From: Variovorax sp. RA8
Lineage (GTDB): Bacteria > Pseudomonadota > Gammaproteobacteria > Burkholderiales > Burkholderiaceae_C
Length of the DNA stretch: 64,000 nucleotides
Direction: 5' to 3'
Assembly (NCBI RefSeq): GCF_901827175.1
Contig: NZ_LR594662.1
Location: forward strand, 124,001 to 188,000
Positions within the stretch are counted from its first letter, which is position 1. Each line of letters opens with the position of its first letter. The notes under the pieces were generated by a model. It was not told the origin of the DNA. It worked only from the letters and a program-made list of their open reading frames with translations, and searched no databases. Both the position numbers and the translations under genes were made by a program. Below are positions 27,078-35,300 of this stretch, in pieces.

Positions 27078-27923
27078 ATGGACATTGTCGTCAACGAAGA
27101 ACTCAAAGCCTATATCGACCCGTTGACGCCCGAGGAATACGAAGCGCTGGAGCGCAGCCTGCTCGCCGAAGGCTGCCGCGATGCGCTGGTGCTGTGGGGC
27201 GACGTGCTGGTGGACGGCCACAACCGCTACGGCATCTGCCGCAAGCACGGCCTGCCTTTCCAGACGGTGCAGAACGCACGCTTCCGCTCGCTCGAGGACG
27301 TGCACCTGTGGATGATCGACCAGCACCTGGGCCGCCGCAGCATCTCCGACTTCCAGCGCGGCGTGCTGGCGCTGCGCAAGAAGGAGATCGTGGCCGAGCG
27401 GCGCGCCCGTGCGGCGGCCAGCCCGGCGCCGACTCCCGACATCCCGGCGAGCGCAGTCCCCGCCGAGGCCAACGACAGCGCCGCGCCGCCCGCCCCGCTC
27501 GACAGCCGCGAGGCCGTGGCCAGGGCGGCACGCCTGAGCAGCAGCCAGGTGGTGATGATCGAGAAGATCCGCAAGCAGGCCGCGCCCGAGCTGGTCGCGG
27601 CCGTCAAGTCCGGCACCATCTCCATCAACGCCGCGGCCGCCGTCGCCACCCTGCCGGCCGAGGAACAGGTCGCCGCCGTGGTCGCCGGCAAGGACGAGCT
27701 CAAGCAGGCGGCCAAGCGCGTGCGCGAATCGAAGCGCAAGCCGCGCGACGATTCGGCCGATGCGCCGCAGGAAGGCGCGCAACCCGGAGACGACGAACTG
27801 AAGGCCCTGCGCCGTCGCGTCGCCGAGCTCACGGCCGAGAACGAGTCGCTGCGCCGTCTACTGGCGGCGCTGCAGGCGTCGAGCAATGCCGAGGAGGGGG
27901 CCGAGCTGCCGGCGCCCTTCTAA
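27078..27923 (+). CDS. ParB-like N-terminal-domain protein with C-terminal coiled coil
   Basis: A 281-aa protein starting MDIVVNEELKAYIDPLTPEE. Residues about 5-80 resemble a ParB/sulfiredoxin-like domain: VLWGDVLVDGHNRYGICRKHG carries the DGHNR pattern of ParB-type CTP/nuclease folds. A helix-turn-helix-like middle (ARAARLSSSQVVMIEKI) follows, and Lys/Arg-rich and heptad-like regions end the protein (LRRRVAELTAENESLRRLLA). No parA or origin is nearby, so it is probably an accessory or mobile-element-derived DNA-binding protein. Upstream in-frame starts exist, but this ATG gives the domain start. Confidence 0.75.
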   Translation: MDIVVNEELKAYIDPLTPEEYEALERSLLAEGCRDALVLWGDVLVDGHNRYGICRKHGLPFQTVQNARFRSLEDVHLWMIDQHLGRRSISDFQRGVLALRKKEIVAERRARAAASPAPTPDIPASAVPAEANDSAAPPAPLDSREAVARAARLSSSQVVMIEKIRKQAAPELVAAVKSGTISINAAAAVATLPAEEQVAAVVAGKDELKQAAKRVRESKRKPRDDSADAPQEGAQPGDDELKALRRRVAELTAENESLRRLLAALQASSNAEEGAELPAPF

Positions 27924-27934
27924 AGCGGGAGGGT

Positions 27935-28273
27935 CTAGTAGCGGATCTTCACGCCCGCCTTGATGCCCTTGTTGTCCCTCCCATCCGAGTGCGCGCCGGC
28001 GGAAAAGGAGACGTCGCCGCCCGTGCTGGCGCCGAGCGAGTAGTTCGGGCGCGCACCGGAGGTGTCCATGCCGCCGTAGAGACCGCTGCCGTCCTTTCGC
28101 TGCACGCCCAGCGTCCCGCCGTTCGCGGTCGCCGCCTTCTCGGTCGGGGACAAGTTCGGACTGACGTAGATGGAACCTTCGTCGTTGCTCTCGACGGGGA
28201 GCTTCGGCGCTTGTGCAAGGGCGGCCGCGCAGCAAGCGGCGAGGACGAGCGATGTCAGGAGGGGCTTGTTCAT
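27935..28273 (-). CDS. Small secreted protein of unknown function
   Basis: A 112-aa product with a clear Sec signal peptide (MNKPLLTSLVLAACCAAALA, cleavage near LAQA-PK). The mature part is Gly/Ser/Asn-rich (GGTLGVQRKDGSGLYGGMDT) with alternating small and polar residues. It is convergent with the ParB-like gene. No family recognised. Probably periplasmic or secreted. Confidence 0.6.
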   Translation of the reverse strand: MNKPLLTSLVLAACCAAALAQAPKLPVESNDEGSIYVSPNLSPTEKAATANGGTLGVQRKDGSGLYGGMDTSGARPNYSLGASTGGDVSFSAGAHSDGRDNKGIKAGVKIRY

Positions 28274-28394
28274 CAAGACAGGGACAAGGCGTCTGGCAAA
28301 CGAACGACCTTATCTGAAGGCTGCAAGGCAGGGCAAGCCTTCCGGCCGCGATGCGATGATCCCGCCGTTGCCGTGCGGCTTCAAGGAGACAGAA

Positions 28395-28457
28395 ATGTTT
28401 TCACATGTATTCGTGAGCGTGGCCGATTTCGAGAACGCCAGGGCGCGGTCGGGCTGA
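28395..28457 (+). pseudogene. N-terminal relic of a glyoxalase/VOC-family gene
   Basis: A short frame encodes MFSHVFVSVADFENARA, matching the start of VOC proteins (metal-site His and first strand). It is fused after about 15 codons to unrelated sequence and ends at 28457. An AAGGAG lies upstream at 28383-28388, so the relic kept its ribosome site. Confidence 0.6.
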
Positions 28458-28561
28458 GCGACAGCTTCTGGACGAAGCTTCAGAAGGACTATGAGACAGC
28501 CATCGCCAAGGAAGAGCTTGCCGAAGAGCTCGCAACGATCGAGCTCCTCGAGGCTGCCTGA
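28442..28561 (+). pseudogene. C-terminal relic of a HigA-type antitoxin
   Basis: In another frame from about 28442, GLSDSFWTKLQKDYETAIAK and then EELAEELATIELLEAA match the tail of XRE-type HigA antitoxins (pattern LGLSDxFWLxLQxDYxL). The helix-turn-helix part and any HigB toxin are missing. It abuts the VOC relic, so a deletion probably joined the two. Confidence 0.6.
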
Positions 28562-28592
28562 CACGTACCGTTTGACGTAGCCGCAGCGGCGC

Positions 28593-29189
28593 TCAGCCGT
28601 TCAGCTCGCGCTTGCGCTCGATGATGCGCGACACCAGCCCGTACTCCACCGCCTCCTGCGCCGACAGCCAGCGGTCGCGCTCGATATCGGTCATGACCGC
28701 CTCGAAGGACTTGCCGGTCTCCCGCGCGATCGTCCTTGCGATGCGCTCGCGGGCCTTGAGGATCTCCTGCGCATGGATCGCGATGTCGCTCGCTGGCCCG
28801 CCGGCGCCGCCGCTGGGCTGGTGGATCAGGAAGCGCGTGTTCGGCAGGCAGAAGCGCCGCTCGCGCGGCGCCGCCAGGTACAGGTGCGTGGCCGCGCTGC
28901 CGACCCAGCCGGTGCCGATCATGCGCACCGGGGCCGCGATGAAGCGCACCACGTCGTGGATCGTGTCGCCCGACTCCAGGTGCCCGCCCGGCGAGCTCAC
29001 CAGGATGTCGATGGGCGCGTCGCTGTCGGCGTCGAGCGCGATCAGGCGCCGCGTCACGTCGCGGGCCGAGGCGTCGGTGATCGCGCCGAAGATCAGCAGC
29101 GTGCGCGATTTGAAGGCCTTCTCCTCGAGGTAGGAACTGCTGCGCGGCTCGCCCGTCGGGGTGTCCGGTGCGTCTTCGGGGGTTTCCAT
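28593..29189 (-). CDS. ClpP-like serine-protease-fold protein, catalytic Ser replaced by Thr
   Basis: A 198-aa ClpP paralogue. Conserved are LVSSPGGHLESGDTIHDVV, the His motif FLIHQPSGG (about 125) and the Asp motif SDIAIHAQEILKARERI, and ERDRWLSAQEAVEYGLVSRI at the end. Around the nucleophile, E. coli ClpP has GQAASMGAFLL; here the aligned stretch reads GSAATHLYLA, so the catalytic serine position holds threonine. His and Asp are kept. It may be inactive or act as a regulatory subunit. A long upstream extension is open, but METPEDAPDTP at 29189 fits the family. No clpX beside it. Confidence 0.85.
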   Translation of the reverse strand: METPEDAPDTPTGEPRSSSYLEEKAFKSRTLLIFGAITDASARDVTRRLIALDADSDAPIDILVSSPGGHLESGDTIHDVVRFIAAPVRMIGTGWVGSAATHLYLAAPRERRFCLPNTRFLIHQPSGGAGGPASDIAIHAQEILKARERIARTIARETGKSFEAVMTDIERDRWLSAQEAVEYGLVSRIIERKRELNG

Positions 29190-29535
29190 GTCGTGTTGCT
29201 CCTTGACTGGATGAGGTGCCATGACGAACAGGCAGCTTACCTCCGCATCGCGCGGCGCGTCGTGCGATGAGGGCCGCTCCCGCAGGCGCATCGCGTGAAC
29301 GCGGGATCGCCAGGACGCGCGCACCTGTCCACAATCGAGCCCAGGGATCGGGCATCTCGCCAGGCTGTCACACACCGATCCCCGCACGTGCCGCCGCGCG
29401 TGCTTCGTTTGCTTGTCAGTCAGGGAGCCGGAAAGAAGCGCTGCAAGGCCTCGGCCGTCGGGCGGGGCGCTTCCTCTGGAAAGAAGTGGCCTGCGTCGAC
29501 GGCGTGGCCTTGCACGTCGTCGCTCCACGCGCGCC
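29190..29535. other. 346-bp gap with a hydrolase relic
   Basis: Between the ClpP paralogue and arsC, both minus strand. The arsC-proximal part carries the relic at 29420-29526; the remaining 230 bp show nothing recognised. Confidence 0.45.
29420..29526 (-). pseudogene. C-terminal relic of an alpha/beta hydrolase (haloacetate-dehalogenase-like)
   Basis: On the minus strand an open frame ends DVQGHAVDAGHFFPEE, then RPTAEALQRFFP, stop at 29420. This is the usual last segment of haloacetate dehalogenase-type hydrolases (catalytic His in GHFxxEE). The rest of the gene is missing, so it is a truncated relic. Confidence 0.6.
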
Positions 29536-29961
29536 TCAGCGCGTGCGGCGCGCCCCGCTGTCCTCGATGGACTCGCCATCTTCCTTGGTGAAGGGCGAGA
29601 TCCTGCCCACGGGCAGGATCTCCAGCACTTCCTCCGAGGGGCGGCAGAGCTTGGTGCCCAGCGGTGTCGCGACGATGGGGCGGTTCATCAGGATCGGGTG
29701 CTGCGCGATGAAGTCGAGCAGCTCGTCGTCGCTCCATTTCGGGTTGCCGAGGTCCAGCTCCGCGTAGGGCGTTCCCTTCTCGCGCAGCAGCGCGCGCAGG
29801 GGCTGGCCCGTGGCGGCCGCGATCTCGCGCATCTGCTCGCGGGTGGGCGGCGTCTTCAGGTATTCGATGACCGTGGGCTCGATGCCCGCGTGGCGCAGGA
29901 GCGCGAGCGTGTTGCGCGAGGTGCCGCAGGCGGGGTTGTGATAAATGGTGACTTCGGACAT
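29536..29961 (-). CDS. arsC: Arsenate reductase (glutaredoxin type), ArsC family
   Basis: A 141-aa ArsC. The nucleophile cysteine lies in YHNPACGTSRNTL (Cys about 12, CxxxxxR), and ILMNRPIVATPLGTKLCRP supplies the conserved arginine near residue 93. It reduces arsenate to arsenite using glutathione/glutaredoxin. An ATG 18 bp upstream is also in frame. No arsR, arsB or acr3 gene is adjacent, so it may be a stand-alone reductase or a Spx-like ArsC homologue. Confidence 0.85.
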   Translation of the reverse strand: MSEVTIYHNPACGTSRNTLALLRHAGIEPTVIEYLKTPPTREQMREIAAATGQPLRALLREKGTPYAELDLGNPKWSDDELLDFIAQHPILMNRPIVATPLGTKLCRPSEEVLEILPVGRISPFTKEDGESIEDSGARRTR

Positions 29962-30124
29962 GGGGGGATTCTCGAACAATGCATGAATGCCGCGCCTGGG
30001 ACCTGCCTATGGTGCCCACGGTGCTCATGTCCTCGAGCATGCCCTCGTGATGTGACGAGAGCGCGCAAGCACCAGAGAAAAAAGCACCGCGACGCGCGCG
30101 CCGCGGGCTCTTCCTTTCCTTCGC

Positions 30125-30583
30125 TTACTTCCTCACGCCGATCGCGCCCGAGCCGGCGGCATTGGCGCCGCCGCCGAGGGCCGGCACCGCACCGCTCACC
30201 GCATTCGTGGCGCCGCCCACTGCATTGGTGGCGCCGCCGACCGCGCTGGTCGCGCCCTGCACCCCCCCGCTCAGCGTGGAGCCGACGCCGCCCACCGTGC
30301 TGCCCAGCGTGCTCGCCGGCGTGCTGCTGGTGCCGGTGTCGGCACCCGCGCTCGCACCGGCCCGGGTTTGCGCGGACCCTGCGGCACGGCTGCCGCGCTG
30401 CTGGCGTTGTTGCTGTCCGGGTGCGGCCGCAGCGTCGCCCGATGCGTTGACGTCCGCCTGCACGCCGACGCCGACCCCCACCTTCGGTGTCTGCACGTTT
30501 TGCGCGTTGGCGAACCCGCCGGCGGCCAGCAGGCCCGCGAGCAGGGCGCCGAGAGCGATGCGGTTCGGGTGTTGTTGCTTCAT
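30125..30583 (-). CDS. Secreted Ala/Gly/Thr-rich low-complexity protein
   Basis: A 152-aa product with signal peptide (about 1-27, cleavage after FANA). The mature part is low complexity: a Gln/Arg patch (GQQQRQQRG) and then four near-repeats of GGATNAVGGATNAVSGAV type, with GSTVGGVGSTLSGGVQGA before them. Repetitive structure suggests an extended surface or matrix component, but this is inference. Some in-frame starts lie further upstream without signal-peptide logic. Not part of an operon. Confidence 0.6.
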   Translation of the reverse strand: MKQQHPNRIALGALLAGLLAAGGFANAQNVQTPKVGVGVGVQADVNASGDAAAAPGQQQRQQRGSRAAGSAQTRAGASAGADTGTSSTPASTLGSTVGGVGSTLSGGVQGATSAVGGATNAVGGATNAVSGAVPALGGGANAAGSGAIGVRK

Positions 30584-30762
30584 GTGTGACGGTCCCTTTC
30601 GTTGATGAATGGTCACTGACAGAGAGAGAACCGGCTTGGGCGCCGGTCCGGGTGGACCATAGGGAAGCGTCCGCGTCGCACCGTGTGGGGAACCGGCGCT
30701 GGAGGGCGTGGGAGCCGGCCGTCGGCGAGATGTGTCGCTCATGCGTTGCAGTTTTTCCCGCT

Positions 30763-30791
30763 TTGACCATCCACTTGGATGGTGTTAGGAT
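30763..30791 (+). promoter_or_regulatory. Promoter with internal inverted repeat upstream of RHH gene
   Basis: TTGACC (30763-30768), 17-bp spacer, TAGGAT (30786-30791). The spacer carries the inverted repeat CCATCC-ACTT-GGATGG (30767-30782). Initiation about 7 bp after the -10 places the transcript start at the ATG (30797), so the message may be leaderless. Confidence 0.6.
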
Positions 30792-30796
30792 GGGAT

Positions 30797-31219
30797 ATGC
30801 CACGAAAAAGCGCTTCCCTCTCGGCCTCGCCCAGGCCGGCCGACGAAAAGATCACCATCAACGTCGGTTGCGTGGACCTCGGCCAGATCGACCTGCTCGT
30901 GCAGGAAGGCTTCTATGCCAATCGCACCGATCTCATCCGCACCGCCATACGCAACCAGCTCGCCACGCAGGTCGACGTCGTGCGCCAGGTCGTGTCGAGC
31001 AAGTCCCTGGTGCTCGGAATCCAGCACTACGACGCCGCCGGCCTGCAGGCCATTCAAGCGGCCGGACAGAAGTTGCAGATCCGGGTGCTCGGCCTGGCCG
31101 TGATCGCGGCCGATGTCACGCCGGCGCTCGCACTTGCCACCATCGAATCCATCACGGTACTGGGCGCGCTCCACGCGAGCCCGGCCGTCAAGGCGGCACT
31201 GGCCGCCCGCATCCGCTGA
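30797..31219 (+). CDS. Ribbon-helix-helix (CopG-type) transcriptional regulator
   Basis: A 140-aa protein. After a basic N-terminus (MPRKSASLSASPRP) come a beta strand and helix pair matching an RHH fold (EKITINVGCVDLGQIDLLVQ, then GFYANRTDLIRTAIRNQL). The remaining 75 residues look like an oligomerisation or ligand domain (VLGLAVIAADVTPALALATI). It likely represses itself at the inverted repeat just upstream, and perhaps the PHB-depolymerase-type gene 22 bp downstream, with which it is probably co-transcribed. Confidence 0.8.
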   Translation: MPRKSASLSASPRPADEKITINVGCVDLGQIDLLVQEGFYANRTDLIRTAIRNQLATQVDVVRQVVSSKSLVLGIQHYDAAGLQAIQAAGQKLQIRVLGLAVIAADVTPALALATIESITVLGALHASPAVKAALAARIR

Positions 31220-31241
31220 CCCATCAACCCGAAGGACCCCG

Positions 31242-32318
31242 ATGAACTTTGACCTCAAGCACCTGATGACAGAAGCAACCCGTCTGACCCGCGCCGGTGA
31301 CCTGCAGGCGGCCACTGCCGCGATCCAGGCCGCGCTGCGCGGGCTCGAACCGGTTCAGCCGACGACCCGCGAAACAGGCGGCGCGATCGATGTCGAGGCG
31401 AGGCAAGTGCCCGAGGGCTCGCCGGCCGGCATCGTCGACGATGCGCCCGGGGCGTACGACGAGGTCTCCGTACCCGGCCGCTTCATCGCCGGCAGTTTTG
31501 CCGACGCGGCCAGCCGCCGCGACTACAAGCTCTACATCCCGCCCGAGGCGGGCCGAGGCCCCTTGCCGCTGGTCGTGATGCTGCACGGCTGCACCCAGGA
31601 CCCTGACGATTTCGCGGCCGGCACAGCGATGAACGCAGCCGCACTGGCGCACGGCTTCTACGTGCTGTATCCGGCGCAGTCGCGCCAGGCCAACCCCCAG
31701 GGGTGCTGGAACTGGTTCAAGCACAGCCACCAGAAGCGCGGTCGCGGAGAACCGGCGCTCCTGGCCGGAATGACGCAGTCGGTGATGGCGCAACACGCAA
31801 TCGACCCGCAGCGCGTCTATGTTGCGGGGCTGTCGGCCGGCGGCGCGATGGCCGCGATCCTCGGCGATGCCTATCCCGATCTGTACGCAGCCGTCGGCGT
31901 CCACTCCGGCCTGGCGGCCGGTGTCGCATCCGACCTGCCGGCTGCGTTGATGGCGATGAAGAAAGGCGGTGCCCTGCAAAGCCGCGCTTCCAGCGGCATG
32001 CCCACCATCGTCTTCCATGGCGATGCCGACGCGACCGTCCATGCGAGCAATGGCGAACAGGTCATCGCCGCCAGCGTCGGAAACACGACCACGGTCGAAG
32101 TCCAGCGTCTGAACGCCAACGGCGCCCGCGCCGCGACGCGCCGCTTGCACCGGTCAGCCGACGGGCGGGTCGTTGCCGAGCACTGGACCGTGCACGGCGC
32201 GCCGCATGCGTGGGCGGGCGGCAGCACCAAGGGCTCCTATACCGATGTTCGCGGGCCGGATGCGAGCGCGGAGATGCTGCGCTTTTTCTTCGAGCATTCG
32301 CGCAAGCCGATGCACTGA
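31242..32318 (+). CDS. PHB-depolymerase-type esterase (LpqC/ferulic-acid-esterase family)
   Basis: A 358-aa alpha/beta hydrolase. After an N-terminal helical part (MTEATRLTRAGDLQAATAAI) the catalytic domain carries LPLVVMLHGCTQDPDDFAAG, a Trp-rich CWNWFKHSHQKRG, the nucleophile elbow VYVAGLSAGGAMAAIL (Ser about 198), Asp in FHGDADATVHASN and the late His in HGAPHAWAGG. This pattern is the one called 'PHB depolymerase family esterase' in databases. No signal peptide is visible, so an intracellular role is likely. It follows the RHH regulator by 22 bp. Confidence 0.88.
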   Translation: MNFDLKHLMTEATRLTRAGDLQAATAAIQAALRGLEPVQPTTRETGGAIDVEARQVPEGSPAGIVDDAPGAYDEVSVPGRFIAGSFADAASRRDYKLYIPPEAGRGPLPLVVMLHGCTQDPDDFAAGTAMNAAALAHGFYVLYPAQSRQANPQGCWNWFKHSHQKRGRGEPALLAGMTQSVMAQHAIDPQRVYVAGLSAGGAMAAILGDAYPDLYAAVGVHSGLAAGVASDLPAALMAMKKGGALQSRASSGMPTIVFHGDADATVHASNGEQVIAASVGNTTTVEVQRLNANGARAATRRLHRSADGRVVAEHWTVHGAPHAWAGGSTKGSYTDVRGPDASAEMLRFFFEHSRKPMH

Positions 32319-32373
32319 GTCGTGCGTTGCACGTGTGGCGCTGCCGGCCGCGCTCAAAGCGCGCTCGGTCCCT

Positions 32374-35300
32374 TCACGATGGCTCGAAGGGCTGAAAGAG
32401 GGTCGGCTGGTCCAGGACCAATGCATCGACGAAGGCGCGGGCGCTGGGCGCCCCGCCGAAGTAGTTGAAGTGCGTTGCGTCCAGGCCCTCGGCCAGCCAG
32501 GAGCTCGAGCCTCCGCGCCGTCGCGCGCCTGCGTACATGGAAGCGGTCTGCACCACCAGGTCGCTCTCCGCCCAGGAGGCGCCCCGGGTTCCCAGGACTT
32601 CGACCCAGGCCGCATTGCCGAAGCCCCGCGTGTTCCCGGCAATCACGCGCAGATCGCCCGGCAAGGGTTCGACCGGGCTGTTGAGCCATTGAATCAGCGG
32701 CGCGTCGGGCAGCAGGGATGCGATCCCGGGCACCCTCGAGGGCCCCGTGCGGGAGCGGACCGCTTCCACGAGGAAGGCCTCCAAGGCGGGCTGAGTGGAG
32801 ATGTGCCCAAGCCGGAGGGCGTTCCTGAGCAGCGACAGCCAGATGTCGAGACGCTCTTCCTCGATCCTGATGCCCTTCGCAGGGCAGGCCACACGCACCA
32901 CGCGATCGATGCTGACGTGCTTCTCGCGCATCACGCTTCCCAGTTCCAGCAGCGCGCGGCGGTCGGCCGCATCGGCATCGGCGGAGAAAAAGGTCGAAGC
33001 GACACGCTCGATCTGCGCGGGCTGCGCGGCAACGCGCGCCAGCACCTCGGCCACCAGCCCTCCGCTCGAATGCGTCGCCAGATGCACCGGCGCCGTGGAC
33101 GGCAGAGCCCTGGCGAGCGTGAGAGCGGCGGCGACGGGACTGACGCCGAGGGTCGGATGGTCCAGCGCATACACCCGGTCTCGATAGGCGCGGAACAACT
33201 CATGGCGTGCCTGGTCATGCGCGGTCCACAACGCGCCGAACGTGCTGGCCGTAGTGAGGAAGACTCCGTGCACGAACACCAGGATCGGAACGCCGCCCGG
33301 AAACTCCCATGCCAGCGAGTCGGCGGTGGGGCTGCCCTTGAGTGCTGCCAGCGAGTCGGGCCGCAACGCGTACAACCCGGCGTCGACCTGGGCATCGAGC
33401 CGATGCAGCGCCTCGGCCAGCGTGGCGCTTGGGTCCTTCACGACGCCGCCCAGGACCTCGATGCGCGAGAGGAGCGGCGATGGCTGCGCAAGGCCGCCGG
33501 AGCGCTGGGCATCTGCGTTGCCCTCGCGGCGAAACAGCTCGGCGGCATTCGCAGGGTGCAGGATCAACGTGGCGCCGTCGGAGGTCTCGATGGCAACCAC
33601 GTCCTCGCCAGCGACCGCAGACTCCAATTGCCGCGCGGAAGAGGGCAACGCTTCGGGCGCGTTCCCGGCCGCCTTGCCGATGCCAGGCACGTATCTCGCA
33701 CGGCCTTCCTCCGTGGCATGCGCCAGCAGCAAGCCGCGAAGTGCCGCCCCCCGAAGCCCGGTGATCTCCATGTAGCGGGCTGCCAGGCCCACGACCGCTG
33801 CGCACGAGAACGACGTGCCCGACATCGTGGTGTAGCGCGCCGGCGGCAGTACCGGCCCGCCTGAGTCGCCACGCGTTCCCGCACCCACGGCGGCCAACGC
33901 ATTGGCGCCAGGCGCCCAAAGATCCGGACCCTCCTTCTGCAGATTGCCCTCCGATGTCGCCGATGCGCGATTGCTGAAGCCGAGCGGCCGTCCTTCCTGG
34001 TCCAGCGCGCCCACCCCGAGCACCTCGGGCATCGAGGCCGGAAACTGCACGGGCTCCTGCGCGCCCTCGTTGCCGGCCGCGGCCACCACCAGGATGTCCT
34101 GCGCCGCGACCAGGCGCAGGGCGTGAGCGATCGCGCCATCCGATGAACCCATGCCGAGCGGCACGCACAGGATGTCCGGACGTTCATCGGGCGGCACGTT
34201 CAGCATGGCGTCGACGGCCCTGAGCACGGTGCTGGTCGCGCCGTGGCCCTGCGCGTCCAGTGCGGCGTAGGACTGCAGCCGCACCATCGGTGAAATGCCG
34301 ACGAAGCGCCCTGCGATCACGCTCGCGACGGCCGTGCCATGGCCCTGCGGATCCGTGCGCGCGCCGTCGATGACCAGATGCTGAAGCTCAGGATGCGTGG
34401 CATCGACGCCGGTGCTGATGATCGCCACCCGCACCCCTATGCCGAAGGTCTCGCGCAAGCGCAGCTCGGGCAGGCCGAGCCACGCCGGCCAGTTGGGCGC
34501 CGGCGCAAGGCCCTCGCGCGCGTGGTCGGCGAGCACGTCGATGGGCGCGCCCGACTGCAGTTCGTCGGCCACCCTGGCCAGCTGCCTGTCCTTGCGTGCC
34601 AGCGGCGCCAGCGCGCGCAGCATCCGGGACCGGTCGCCGTGCAGGATCTGCACGAGCAGGTGGCGGTCGAACAGCACGCGGCGCGCACCCTCCGCGCCGC
34701 GGGCGGCGATCGCATGATGCAGCAGGTGGTCGCGCAGATAGGTCGGCGGCAGAAGCGGCGTGGGGGTGCCGAGCGTGAGTTCGCCCAGGATGCCTTCATG
34801 GGCCGCGCGCACCTCTTCTCGGTAGGCACTCTGCAGGAACTGCGACACCGCCGGGTGCAGCGTGGCGGCGGTGCCATCCGGCGTGCGGCATTGCCAGGCG
34901 AGTTGCACCGCGAGGGCTTCGCTGCCGGTCTTGCGATCGGGGTAGCCGGGGCGGCGCGCCGACATCACGATCAGCCCGTCGCGCTCTGCCGCAGTCAGCT
35001 GGCGCAGCACCTTCAGGCTGAGTGCGCCGTAGTTCGACTCCGGGCGCTCGGTATCGCGGCGCGGCCAGCGGCGGATCCCGCGCAGCCAGCCGGCGCCCAC
35101 GATCGGCACCAGCGAGGGCACGCCCTGGTGCACGGACCACAGATCCCTCGCCTCCGTACCTTGCAGGCCCATCTGCACCAGATGGGCCTGGGCCTCGGTG
35201 GCGTCCAGGTGGCCGACATCGATGTCGCCCTGGCGTTGCATGCGTACGTCGATGCACGTGTCGCCGCCGACCCGGCCCTTTGCGCCGAAGCGGACCACGA

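Noticed and set aside
29602-29620. Inverted repeat CCTGCCCACGGGCAGG considered as a terminator
   Set aside because: It is inside the arsC coding sequence and has no T-run.
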